Source: Bacillota bacterium
GTDB lineage: Bacteria > Bacillota_A > Clostridia > Peptostreptococcales > Anaerovoracaceae
Assembly (NCBI GenBank): GCA_017437925.1
Contig: JAFRWQ010000093.1
Location: forward strand, 1 to 17,532
Reading direction: 5' to 3'
DNA length: 17,532 nt
Below the pieces are notes generated by a model, which made no database searches, was not told where the DNA came from, and saw only the letters and a list, made by a program, of their open reading frames with translations. Positions 1-6,100 of the stretch are shown piece after piece. Made by a program: the position numbers and the translations under genes. Positions within the stretch are counted from its first letter, which is position 1, and each line of letters starts with the position of its first letter.

Positions 1-40
1 CTACATCATACTCGGAATAGTCCACATCTTCGAACACTGA
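1..40 (+). CDS. possible C-terminal end of an upstream membrane protein (partial)
   Basis: Reading from base 2, twelve codons (YIILGIVHIFEH) run to a TGA at 38-40. The residues are hydrophobic and resemble the last turn of a membrane helix plus a short tail; the other two frames give less protein-like peptides. If real, the gene ends 44 bases before the M20 amidohydrolase and could share its transcript; M20D amidohydrolases are often found beside transporters. Twelve residues are far too few to name a family, and this could be chance. Confidence 0.3.
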   Translation, partial: YIILGIVHIFEH

Positions 41-54
41 TACATCGCTTTTGC

Positions 55-71
55 GCCGGCCTTTCGCCGGC
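55..71 (+). promoter_or_regulatory. leader hairpin touching the ribosome binding site of the M20 gene
   Basis: A perfect 6-base inverted repeat, GCCGGC-CTTTC-GCCGGC, ends one base before the AGGAGG at 72-77. There is no T-run after it, so it does not look like an intrinsic terminator. It could hide or expose the ribosome binding site, or protect the 5' end of a processed transcript. The structure is seen; any role is inferred. Confidence 0.45.
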
Positions 72-84
72 AGGAGGATAAGCC

Positions 85-1461
85 ATGGATCCCGCGAGAA
101 AAGAACTGCATCTTGCCAATGTCGAAAAGCACAAGGACCTTGCCCTGAACGCCTTCAGGTTCCTCTGGGATAATCCCGAGACCGGCTTTAAGGAATGGAA
201 GGCCCACAAATACATGAGGGACGCCTTCGTTAAGCTGGGCTATGAGCCCGTTGACGCGGGAAACATCCCCGGCTTCATCGCGAATATCGACACCGGAAGA
301 CCCGGCCCGACCGTGCTCATCTTCGGAGAGCTGGACGCCCTCATAGTGGAAAGCCACCCCGACGCGGATCCCAAGACCGGGGCGGTCCACGCCTGCGGCC
401 ACTGCTGCCAGGCGGCAGGCCTCCTCGCCCTGGCCGCCGCCCTTAAGGAGCCCGGCGCCCTGGACGGCCTTTCCGGCCGTATACGCCTCGCCGCCGTGCC
501 CGCCGAAGAGATAGTCGAGGTGGAGTTCAGGGAGCAGCTGAGAAAAGAAGGCGTCATAAAATACTACGGAGGCAAGACCGAATTCATGCGAAGAGGCCTT
601 ATGGACGGGGTCGATATCGCCATGATAAGCCACTCCACCTCAAAACCCTCCCACACTGGCAGGCTTCTGGGAGGCTCCAACGGCTGCATCATCAAGAAGG
701 TCACATTCACCGGGCTTGCGGCCCACGCGGGCAGCTCCCCCCACAAGGGGATCAATGCCCTGTACGCCGCAAATCAGGGTTTAAGCGCCATCAACGCCCT
801 CCGCGAGACCTTCAGGGACGAGGACCACATCAGGGTCCACCCAATAATCTCAAAGGGCGGCGAATCGACCAACGCGGTCCCCGCCGATGTGAAGCTTGAA
901 AGCTACGTGCGCGGAGCCTCGATGGAGGTCATAAAGCAGGCTAACGACAAGATCAACAGGGCCTTGGCCGCCTCGGCAGCCGCCATGGGCGCCGGAGTCA
1001 CCCTCTGCGACAGGCCGGGATACTTCCCCCGCATGCACAGCAGGGCCCTGATGGCCCTGGCAAGAGACGCCATGCTGGAGTTCATGACCGAGGTCGAGTA
1101 CGATCCCGACGGCTGGGGCACTGGCTGCACCGACATAGGCGACGTTTCAAGCGTCATGCCCACCGTCCACCCCTACATTGGAGGGGTCAGCGGCAAGGGG
1201 CACGGAGACGATTACCGCATAGACGATCCCGAGTCGGCCTGCCTCGACATGGCGAGGGTCCACGCCCTGATACTGGAGATGCTGCTGAAGGACAATGCCG
1301 CAAGGGCGGAAGAGATAATCGCGGACTTTAAGCCCCATTTCAAAAGCATCAAGGAGTATCTGGACTTCGCCGACATATTTATCCTCGACCGCGAGGCCGT
1401 GCGCTACGACGGAAAAGGCAACGTGCTCCTCAACCTGGGGCCCGAAGAACTTGAGTTTTGA
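85..1461 (+). CDS. M20 family amidohydrolase / metallopeptidase (M20D-like)
   Basis: Probably a cytoplasmic metal-dependent amidohydrolase that cleaves an N-acyl amino acid, aminobenzoyl-glutamate-like or dipeptide amide bond; the substrate is not predictable. The 458-residue protein has the M20 landmarks in order: NPETGF (30-35), GELDAL (81-86), HACGHCCQ (102-109, metal ligands expected at C104 and H106), PAEE (139-142, catalytic E141 and ligand E142), AHAGSSPHKG (213-222, H214), the dimerisation-domain GGESTNAVPA (258-267), and GKGHGDDY with the last histidine at H373. The Asp that normally follows HxCGH in M20D enzymes is Cys here. No signal peptide. The ATG follows AGGAGG by 7 bases. Eighteen bases separate it from the Nif3 gene, so the two are probably co-transcribed. 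Family is certain, substrate unknown. Confidence 0.93.
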   Translation: MDPARKELHLANVEKHKDLALNAFRFLWDNPETGFKEWKAHKYMRDAFVKLGYEPVDAGNIPGFIANIDTGRPGPTVLIFGELDALIVESHPDADPKTGAVHACGHCCQAAGLLALAAALKEPGALDGLSGRIRLAAVPAEEIVEVEFREQLRKEGVIKYYGGKTEFMRRGLMDGVDIAMISHSTSKPSHTGRLLGGSNGCIIKKVTFTGLAAHAGSSPHKGINALYAANQGLSAINALRETFRDEDHIRVHPIISKGGESTNAVPADVKLESYVRGASMEVIKQANDKINRALAASAAAMGAGVTLCDRPGYFPRMHSRALMALARDAMLEFMTEVEYDPDGWGTGCTDIGDVSSVMPTVHPYIGGVSGKGHGDDYRIDDPESACLDMARVHALILEMLLKDNAARAEEIIADFKPHFKSIKEYLDFADIFILDREAVRYDGKGNVLLNLGPEELEF

Positions 1462-1479
1462 TGAAAGGATGGTCAGGAT

Positions 1480-2298
1480 ATGACTGAAAAATGCGGAATA
1501 AGCGCCCGTTTCCTCTACGCAAGGCTTGAAGAGATGTTCAAGCCTGAAAACTGCACCGACGTCTTCCCGAAGAAGGGCCTGCAGGTCCACAACTCGGATG
1601 TGGTGAAGAAGGTATACACAGCGACCTTCGCCAACCCCGAGGTCTTTGAGAACATTTTCGGCAGAGACGAGAACAACGTCATGCTCTTCACCCACCACCC
1701 CGTCCCCGCGAGGCCCAGGCTCGACGCCGAGTACAAGCCCTTCCCCGAAGAATACTTCGAAGAGATGAAGAAGAGGGGCATCAATTTCTTCTCATACCAC
1801 ATACCCCTCGACTGCGCAGGGCCCTACTCCACCGGAGTCACCCTGGCCAAGGCCATGGGGTGCGAGCCCTACGGCTCCTGGTATCCCCAGAACGGGGTCA
1901 ACATAGGCGCCCTGGTCCAGAGCCGCTATACCACCGCCGAAGAGATAAAAAAATGCCTCGAGCACACGGTGGGACACCGCTGCGCCCTCTACCTCTACAA
2001 TGACGGAGAGCTCCCCGAAGGGCGCTTCGCCATAATGACTGGAGGCGCCAAGAGCGTTGAAGCCTACGGCTGGCTGAAGGACCTGGGCATCAACACCTTC
2101 CTCATGGGAGTTTCCAGCCCCACCGTGGACTACACCATGAAGATACACGCCGCCGCGAAGGAAAAGGGCATCAACATCATAGGAGGGACCCACTACTCCA
2201 CCGAGAAGTTCGCCCCCATGGCCCTCTGCTCCTACTTCAGAAATCTGGGCGTCGATTCCGAATTCATTCCCGAGACACCCATAATGAGCGAGATATAG
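1480..2298 (+). CDS. Nif3-like dinuclear metal-centre protein
   Basis: A 272-residue member of the Nif3/YbgI family, widely conserved cytoplasmic proteins that bind two metal ions. Some members hydrolyse small amides or cyclic compounds or were mis-assigned as GTP cyclohydrolase type I; the general role remains unsettled. Expected ligands are visible: the HH pair in FTHHP (H72, H73), H107 and D111 in HIPLD (usually HTxLD), and H238 and E242 in GGTHYSTE. The middle section (about 115-230) is short and lacks the large insertion found in some Firmicutes homologues. The ATG at 1480 sits 18 bases after the M20 stop, with a modest AAAGGA at 1464-1469. It is the last gene before the terminator at 2333-2360. 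Pairing with an amidohydrolase would fit a shared catabolic role, but this is inference. Confidence 0.88.
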   Translation: MTEKCGISARFLYARLEEMFKPENCTDVFPKKGLQVHNSDVVKKVYTATFANPEVFENIFGRDENNVMLFTHHPVPARPRLDAEYKPFPEEYFEEMKKRGINFFSYHIPLDCAGPYSTGVTLAKAMGCEPYGSWYPQNGVNIGALVQSRYTTAEEIKKCLEHTVGHRCALYLYNDGELPEGRFAIMTGGAKSVEAYGWLKDLGINTFLMGVSSPTVDYTMKIHAAAKEKGINIIGGTHYSTEKFAPMALCSYFRNLGVDSEFIPETPIMSEI

Positions 2299-2332
2299 CG
2301 CCGGGCGCAGGCCGAGCTGAACTTAAAACACA

Positions 2333-2360
2333 CGAAAAGGCCCCTTGCGGGGCCTTTTCG
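2333..2360. terminator. strong symmetrical intrinsic terminator
   Basis: A perfect 12-base stem, CGAAAAGGCCCC and GGGGCCTTTTCG, closes on a TTGC loop. The A-tract on one arm and T-tract on the other mean it can stop transcription in both directions. It ends the M20-Nif3 unit and can also catch - strand transcription from the small gene at 2571-3080. Confidence 0.88.
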
Positions 2361-2570
2361 CTGCCCGGATCGAAACCGAACCTTCACCGGACACAAAGGT
2401 TTTCTCAGAGAGCCTCAGATTATAATGATCGGCGCTGACCCTTACGCTGAACCTGAACGTGAACCATAACAAAAGGAATAAGGGACGACTGTGACCTTGA
2501 ACCTTTACCTCAGTACATTTTGCTTTAAGGCAAAAGGAGTTTGGGCCTCTGACGGAAAGTTTATTTGGTT
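2361..2570. other. intergenic spacer between convergent genes
   Basis: No convincing reading frame. The stretch holds loosely repeated TGAACC/TGAACG words around 2448-2465 and 2495-2502, and a small inverted repeat TTTTGC-TTTAAG-GCAAAA (2518-2535) that could be a weak terminator for the - strand gene. Nothing else is recognised. Confidence 0.4.
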
Positions 2571-3080
2571 TTAGATGTCGATCTCGAACTTCTCGGTGTT
2601 GTTCAGAAGGTCGAGGGCGTTCTGAAGCCTCGCCAGCCTGTCGGCGGCCTCGGCGTAGTCGGCTTCGGCCTTCGCTATGTCGTAGTTGGTGTAGCGGTAG
2701 TCTATGGTGGCGTTGGTGCCGGAGCCGTAGCTCCTCTCGCGGACCATGGGCAGGGTGCTGCGCATGCCGTCCAGCACTCTTATCCTGTCGCTGAGCAGGG
2801 GCATGACCACCAGCAGCTCGTCCACCGTCATGCCGGTGCCGGGCACCTTTGTGGTGGCGTTGAAGAGGTTGATCGCGTGCTTGACGGTCCTTATTTTATC
2901 GGTTATCTCGGCCAGCTTCGCCTGAGTCTCCTCGTAGTCATAGGCGGGGCGGACCTTGTCCGGGTCCTCGCCGGTGGCGGCGAGGAAGCTCATGCCGGCG
3001 TGCTCCAGGCTCGCAATCGTCCTGTAGTCGTTGTTGAGCTTTTTGAGCATCTTGTTCGCTTCGGCTGACGTATATTTCAT
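2571..3080 (-). CDS. conserved helical protein of unknown function
   Basis: A 169-residue protein starting MKYTSAEANKMLKKLN and ending EKFEIDI. I recognise it only as a type of uncharacterised protein seen in Firmicutes. The N-terminal third and the segments around 50-70 and 130-160 are charged, heptad-like and probably helical or coiled-coil, with a more hydrophobic centre containing GTGMTVDELLVVMPLLSDR. There is no signal peptide, membrane segment or catalytic motif. The ending resembles the DIP1984/septicolysin-like group, but this is a weak recollection, not a family call. A very strong AAGGAGGTC (about 3087-3095) precedes the ATG. It lies downstream of a terminator and therefore probably has its own promoter as a one-gene unit, with a hairpin in its leader. 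Reading frame is certain, function unknown. Confidence 0.85.
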   Translation of the reverse strand: MKYTSAEANKMLKKLNNDYRTIASLEHAGMSFLAATGEDPDKVRPAYDYEETQAKLAEITDKIRTVKHAINLFNATTKVPGTGMTVDELLVVMPLLSDRIRVLDGMRSTLPMVRERSYGSGTNATIDYRYTNYDIAKAEADYAEAADRLARLQNALDLLNNTEKFEIDI

Positions 3081-3107
3081 GGTTTTGACCTCCTTGATAT
3101 CTTTGGG

Positions 3108-3125
3108 CGGCGGCCTTAGCCGCCG
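3108..3125 (-). promoter_or_regulatory. leader hairpin upstream of the small helical protein gene
   Basis: A perfect 7-base inverted repeat (CGGCGGC at 3108-3114, GCCGCCG at 3119-3125) with a four-base loop lies about 12 bases before the ribosome binding site in the - strand transcript. No T-run follows on either strand, so a terminator is unlikely. Confidence 0.4.
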
Positions 3126-3151
3126 TAAAACACGAACATATTACCACTTGT

Positions 3152-3180
3152 ATATTACATCGTCTTTTCGCAGTTTTTAA
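3152..3180 (-). promoter_or_regulatory. candidate promoter for the 2571-3080 gene
   Basis: On the - strand, TTAAAA (3175-3180) and TAATAT (3152-3157) are 17 bases apart; each matches four of six consensus positions. The location just after the terminator at 3191-3219 and about 70 bases before the start codon is right, but both boxes are weak. Confidence 0.3.
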
Positions 3181-3190
3181 GGATAAAATA

Positions 3191-3219
3191 CAAAAAACCT
3201 GCGGTTCCTGCCCGCAGGT
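3191..3219 (-). terminator. intrinsic terminator of the ECF S-component gene
   Basis: On the - strand an 8-base stem (ACCTGCGG and CCGCAGGT, seven-base loop) runs directly into a T-tract with at least five further Ts. It begins about 35 bases after the stop of the S-component gene and separates it from the next - strand gene. Confidence 0.88.
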
Positions 3220-3253
3220 CTGCTGTTTGCGACGTTTTCGGTATTGAGCGGGA

Positions 3254-3838
3254 CTATTTGTCTTCCCAGTGGAGCATCCCGGCCTTCTTAAGGGCAGTGT
3301 AGAGGGCGGGCCATACGGCGGTCACCACTATGGTGGAGATTATGGCGTTGACCAGGGAGGTGGCGGAGCCTATCTTGGACAGGGTCTTCGCCATATCCTG
3401 GGGAATGCCGAAAATGTATGCCTTGTAAAAGTAGCCGAAGAGAGGATCCAGTACCACGTTGATGCCCAGGGCGACTATGGACGATACCAGGGCCACCTTG
3501 GTCTGCTCGACCGCGGTCTTTTTGCTCTCTTTGTGCATGAGCTTTGTCGATACAAGCCCTGCGATGAGGCCCATGACCATCTTCAGTATAAAGGTCTTGG
3601 GCGCCGAGGTAACGTAGCCGGAGGTCACATCGGCCAGAGTGAGACCCAGGGCTCCCGCAAGGCCGCCCCAGCCCCCGCCGACCAGAAGGGCCCCCAGGAC
3701 AACGAAGGCGTTGCCCATGTGGACGGCCGTCCTCTCGGTGCCGACGGGTATGTCTATCCTCAGCAGCTGAAAGCCCACGTAGGCGAGGGCGGCGATCAGA
3801 GCGCACTGGGTAAGACGCATGAGATTCTTGTTCTTCAT
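3254..3838 (-). CDS. ECF transporter S component (substrate-binding membrane subunit)
   Basis: A 194-residue integral membrane protein that should bind a vitamin or other micronutrient and import it with a shared ECF energy module (EcfA, EcfA' and EcfT, not in this window). Visible features are a basic N-terminus, helix 1 with small residues (ALIAALAYVG, 13-22), the family-typical segment HMGNAFVVLGALLVGG (40-55), GGLAGALGLTLAD (58-70), SGYVTSAPKTFILK (73-86) and roughly six hydrophobic helices. This is the DUF1393/riboflavin-transporter-like type. A strong GGAGGTGA (3845-3852) precedes the ATG. It is divergent from a PLP-binding MocR regulator, which makes vitamin B6 or a related pyridoxine compound a reasonable guess, but the sequence alone does not fix the substrate; riboflavin, hydroxymethylpyrimidine or folate-like ligands are alternatives. 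Confidence 0.9.
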   Translation of the reverse strand: MKNKNLMRLTQCALIAALAYVGFQLLRIDIPVGTERTAVHMGNAFVVLGALLVGGGWGGLAGALGLTLADVTSGYVTSAPKTFILKMVMGLIAGLVSTKLMHKESKKTAVEQTKVALVSSIVALGINVVLDPLFGYFYKAYIFGIPQDMAKTLSKIGSATSLVNAIISTIVVTAVWPALYTALKKAGMLHWEDK

Positions 3839-3853
3839 TTTATTTCACCTCCG

Positions 3854-3893
3854 AGGTCCGCGGCCGCTTTTAGGCGGGAGCCGGACCTTTTTT
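3854..3893. promoter_or_regulatory. hairpin in the S-component leader; terminator-shaped on the + strand
   Basis: AGGTCCG (3854-3860) and CGGACCT (3882-3888) form a 7-base outer stem, with an inner CCGC-TTTTAG-GCGG. In the - strand transcript the 3' arm ends next to the S-component ribosome binding site (GGAGGTGA), so it could influence translation. On the + strand the stem runs into six Ts and has the form of an intrinsic terminator, which would shield the MocR gene from upstream + strand transcription. Which role applies cannot be decided here. No known riboswitch consensus was recognised. Confidence 0.5.
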
Positions 3894-3933
3894 GTTTGAT
3901 TTTCTTGTACTTCTATGTTTTAATACAGATGTG

Positions 3934-3942
3934 ATAATAACA
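3934..3942 (-). promoter_or_regulatory. candidate extended -10 box for the S-component gene
   Basis: On the - strand TGTTATTAT gives an extended -10 (TGn followed by TATTAT, five of six matches to TATAAT). No good -35 is seen at 17 bases. Transcription would start near 3927, giving a leader of about 90 bases that contains the hairpin at 3854-3888. Confidence 0.4.
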
Positions 3943-3965
3943 AAATAACCAGAAACGATATTTTT

Positions 3966-3971
3966 TATAAT
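3966..3971 (+). promoter_or_regulatory. -10 box of the MocR gene
   Basis: A perfect TATAAT lies 48 bases before the MocR start codon, but there is no clear -35 box 16-18 bases upstream, which suits a regulated or weak promoter. A dyad follows directly (CAGATCGG at 3974-3981 and CCGGTCTG at 3991-3998, with one G-T position) and may be part of an autoregulatory operator. Confidence 0.5.
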
Positions 3972-4019
3972 ACCAGATCGGACCGCAGGGCCGGTCTGAA
4001 GTAAAAAGGATAAGCATCC

Positions 4020-5126
4020 ATGGCCGGAAAAAAGACCAAAGAGCCCCTGTACATGCAGCTATACTTAAAGCTGAGAGAAGACATTACGGGAGGAGTGTTC
4101 GCCGAGGGCGAAAAGCTGCCCTCCAAGCGGACACTGGCGGAGAACAACGGGGTCAGCGTGGTGAGCGCGGAGCACGCCCTGTCCCTCCTCGCCGACGAGG
4201 GCTACATCGAAAGCCGCGAGAGGAGCGGCTCCTTCGTGATCTACAGCGAGGGTGAAAACAAGAGGGAGAAGTCCGCCGCGGGGCCCTTTCTGCCTGGGGA
4301 CATGGGGCTTTCGGAAGAGGCGGGATCTTCGCGTCCCTCCTCTCCCCTGCCATTTTCGGTGCTGGCAAGGACCATGAGGAGGGTCATCAGCGAGTACGGC
4401 GAGGGCATACTGGTCAAGGCTCCCAGCAGCGGCTGCCCCGAGCTCAGAAGGGCCCTTTCGGCCTATCTTGCAAGGAACCGGGGCCTGATGGTCAGTCCCG
4501 AGCAGATAGTGATAGGAGCCGGCGCCGAGTACCTCTACGGCCTGCTGGTGCAGATACTGGGAAGAGACCTGGTCTACGCGGTGGAAAAGCCCTCGTATGA
4601 AAAGATCGAGCAGGTCTATCTGGCCAACGACGTCACGGTGGACAGGCTGGCCCTGGGAAGCGACGGCATACTCAGCGAAGAGCTGGCAAGGACCAGGGCC
4701 GACGTGCTCCACATCTCCCCCTACCGCAGCTACCCCAGCGGGGTCACCGCCAGCGCCTCAAAGCGCAGGGAATACATACGCTGGGCCGACGGAAAGCCGG
4801 GAAGGTACCTGATAGAGGACGATTTCGAGTCCGAATTCACTCCCCTTACCAAGGCCGAGGACACGGTCTTTTCGCTGGCGGAGCATGGCAACGTGGTCTA
4901 TCTCAACACCTTCTCAAAGACCATGGCCCCTTCGGTGAGGACGGGCTACATGGTCCTGCCCGAAGGGCTTCTGGGGCTTTACGCCGAGAGAGCAGGCTTT
5001 TATTCCTGCGCCGTCCCCACCTTCGAGCAGTACGTGCTGGCCGAGTTCATAGAAAACGGCGATTTCGAAAGGCATATAAACAGGGTCAGAAGGCAGAACC
5101 GCAGGGCCCTGCAGGAAAAACGATAG
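4020..5126 (+). CDS. MocR-type regulator (GntR DNA-binding plus aminotransferase-like domain), C-terminally short
   Basis: A PLP-binding transcription regulator. Residues 8-75 form a GntR winged helix (PLYMQLYLKLREDI, EGEKLPSKRTLAENNGVS, EGYIESRERSGSFV). A linker to about 110 leads into a fold-type I aminotransferase domain, with PSSGCPELRRALSAYL (135-150), HISPYRSYPSGV (231-242), EDDFESEF (266-273) and the PLP-binding lysine in FSKT (K300). At 368 residues it is about 80-100 shorter than usual: it stops just after HINRVRR, where family members continue through the small C-terminal domain. The next gene starts 12 bases later, leaving no room for the missing part. A frameshift, an internal deletion or a genuinely short form are all possible. 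The ribosome binding site AAAAGGA fits the ATG. Divergence from an ECF S component suggests that as a target; its effector is probably PLP or an amine that reacts with PLP. Confidence 0.9.
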   Translation: MAGKKTKEPLYMQLYLKLREDITGGVFAEGEKLPSKRTLAENNGVSVVSAEHALSLLADEGYIESRERSGSFVIYSEGENKREKSAAGPFLPGDMGLSEEAGSSRPSSPLPFSVLARTMRRVISEYGEGILVKAPSSGCPELRRALSAYLARNRGLMVSPEQIVIGAGAEYLYGLLVQILGRDLVYAVEKPSYEKIEQVYLANDVTVDRLALGSDGILSEELARTRADVLHISPYRSYPSGVTASASKRREYIRWADGKPGRYLIEDDFESEFTPLTKAEDTVFSLAEHGNVVYLNTFSKTMAPSVRTGYMVLPEGLLGLYAERAGFYSCAVPTFEQYVLAEFIENGDFERHINRVRRQNRRALQEKR

Positions 5127-5138
5127 GAGGCTTTCGCA

Positions 5139-6074
5139 ATGGAAGACGGTCATAAGCGCATATCCGGCGCGGAAAACGGCGCCTTAAGCTTCGTTAAGCT
5201 TGAAGCTCCGATGCTGGCCCCGGTCTTTAAGGAAAGGCCGATGGAATGCAATAAGGGCGATTTCGGCTACGTCGCCCTGATGGGGGGAAGCCTCATGTAC
5301 AGCGGGGCCGTAAGGCTTGCCGCCATGGCCAACGCCGCCATGAGGAGCGGAGCCGGAGTCGCTACGGTCGCGGCCCCAAAGCTCATCTGCCCCCTCATCG
5401 CTCCTCAGATACTGGAGGCCACCCTCTATCCCCTGCCCTGCGATGAAGAAGGTTTCGTAAGCTTTGGCGAAGAGGCCCTGTCGGGCCTCATGCGCCGCTA
5501 TGACGTGATCGCGGTGGGCATGGGACTGGGAAACACCGAAGGCACAAAGCTCTGCCTCAGCCGGCTTTTAGAGCGCTACAGGGGCATCCTGGTGATAGAC
5601 GCCGACGGGCTCAACGCCCTGGCAAGGCTGGGCCTTAATGCGGCAGAAGAAAGCCCCGCAAGGCTCGTCCTGACGCCCCATCTTAAGGAGTTTTCAAGGC
5701 TTTCGGGTCTTTCCGAAGACGAAATACTTAAAGACAAAAAGAAGGCCGCAAAGGACCTTGCGGCCCGCACGGGAGCCGTCGTGCTCCTTAAAGGCGCCGA
5801 CACCCTGATAACCGACGGAAAGCGGGGCTTCGTTTCATCCACCGGCTGTCCCGGCATGGCGACCGCCGGCAGCGGAGACGTGCTCTCGGGCATTATGGCG
5901 GCCTGCTGCGCCGCCTGTCCCGAAGACCTTGTCCTCGCGGCCTCGGCCGCCGCCTTCATCAACGGCCTCGCCGGAGAGATGGCGCAAAAAGACCACGGCG
6001 CCGTAAGCATGACAGCTTCCGACACCGCGGCTAAGGTCGAAGACGCGGTCAAGCTTGTGATCTCAAGCTTTTAG
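5139..6074 (+). CDS. nnrD: ADP/ATP-dependent NAD(P)H-hydrate dehydratase
   Basis: This repair enzyme dehydrates the S form of hydrated NADH and NADPH back to active cofactor using ADP or ATP. The 311 residues form a ribokinase-like fold (YjeF C-terminal or CARKD family) with the expected blocks: NKGDFGYVALMGGS (38-51), MRSGAGVATVAAP (68-80), VIDADGLNAL (152-161), LTPHLKEFSRL (178-188), LLKGADTLITDG (216-227) and the anion-hole or phosphate loop ATAGSGDVLSG (241-251). The epimerase half (NnrE) usually fused in enteric bacteria is absent, so this is the stand-alone form. AGGAGG at 5125-5130 overlaps the MocR stop codon, implying coupled translation. The first 35 residues are a variable extension. 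It is the last gene before a convergent operon, and no terminator is evident. Confidence 0.95.
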   Translation: MEDGHKRISGAENGALSFVKLEAPMLAPVFKERPMECNKGDFGYVALMGGSLMYSGAVRLAAMANAAMRSGAGVATVAAPKLICPLIAPQILEATLYPLPCDEEGFVSFGEEALSGLMRRYDVIAVGMGLGNTEGTKLCLSRLLERYRGILVIDADGLNALARLGLNAAEESPARLVLTPHLKEFSRLSGLSEDEILKDKKKAAKDLAARTGAVVLLKGADTLITDGKRGFVSSTGCPGMATAGSGDVLSGIMAACCAACPEDLVLAASAAAFINGLAGEMAQKDHGAVSMTASDTAAKVEDAVKLVISSF

Positions 6075-6100
6075 CGGCTCAGTATGCGGTTCCCGGCCTC

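Larger units (their letters stand above)
3923..3977. promoter_or_regulatory. candidate MocR operator: near-repeats of ATACCAGAT
   Basis: Three similar words lie in the divergent control region on the same strand: ATACAGAT (3923-3930), ATAACCAGA (3945-3953) and ATACCAGAT (3970-3978), about 22 and 25 bases apart, that is roughly two helical turns. MocR regulators such as GabR and PdxR bind direct repeats, and GabR's known repeat is ATACCA. The third copy overlaps the MocR -10 box. The repeats are seen; their function is inferred. Confidence 0.4.

Noticed and set aside
1..633. Long open frame on the - strand opposite the M20 gene (210 codons), and similar long frames opposite oppF, pepT, the binding protein and the amidohydrolase
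   Set aside because: These lie antisense to clear family proteins, lack ribosome binding sites and show low-complexity, His/Gly/Val-rich composition expected from shadow frames in GC-rich DNA.
3839..3930. Riboswitch in the S-component leader
   Set aside because: S-component genes often carry TPP, FMN, folate or preQ1 riboswitches, but none of their conserved cores could be found; only a simple hairpin is present.
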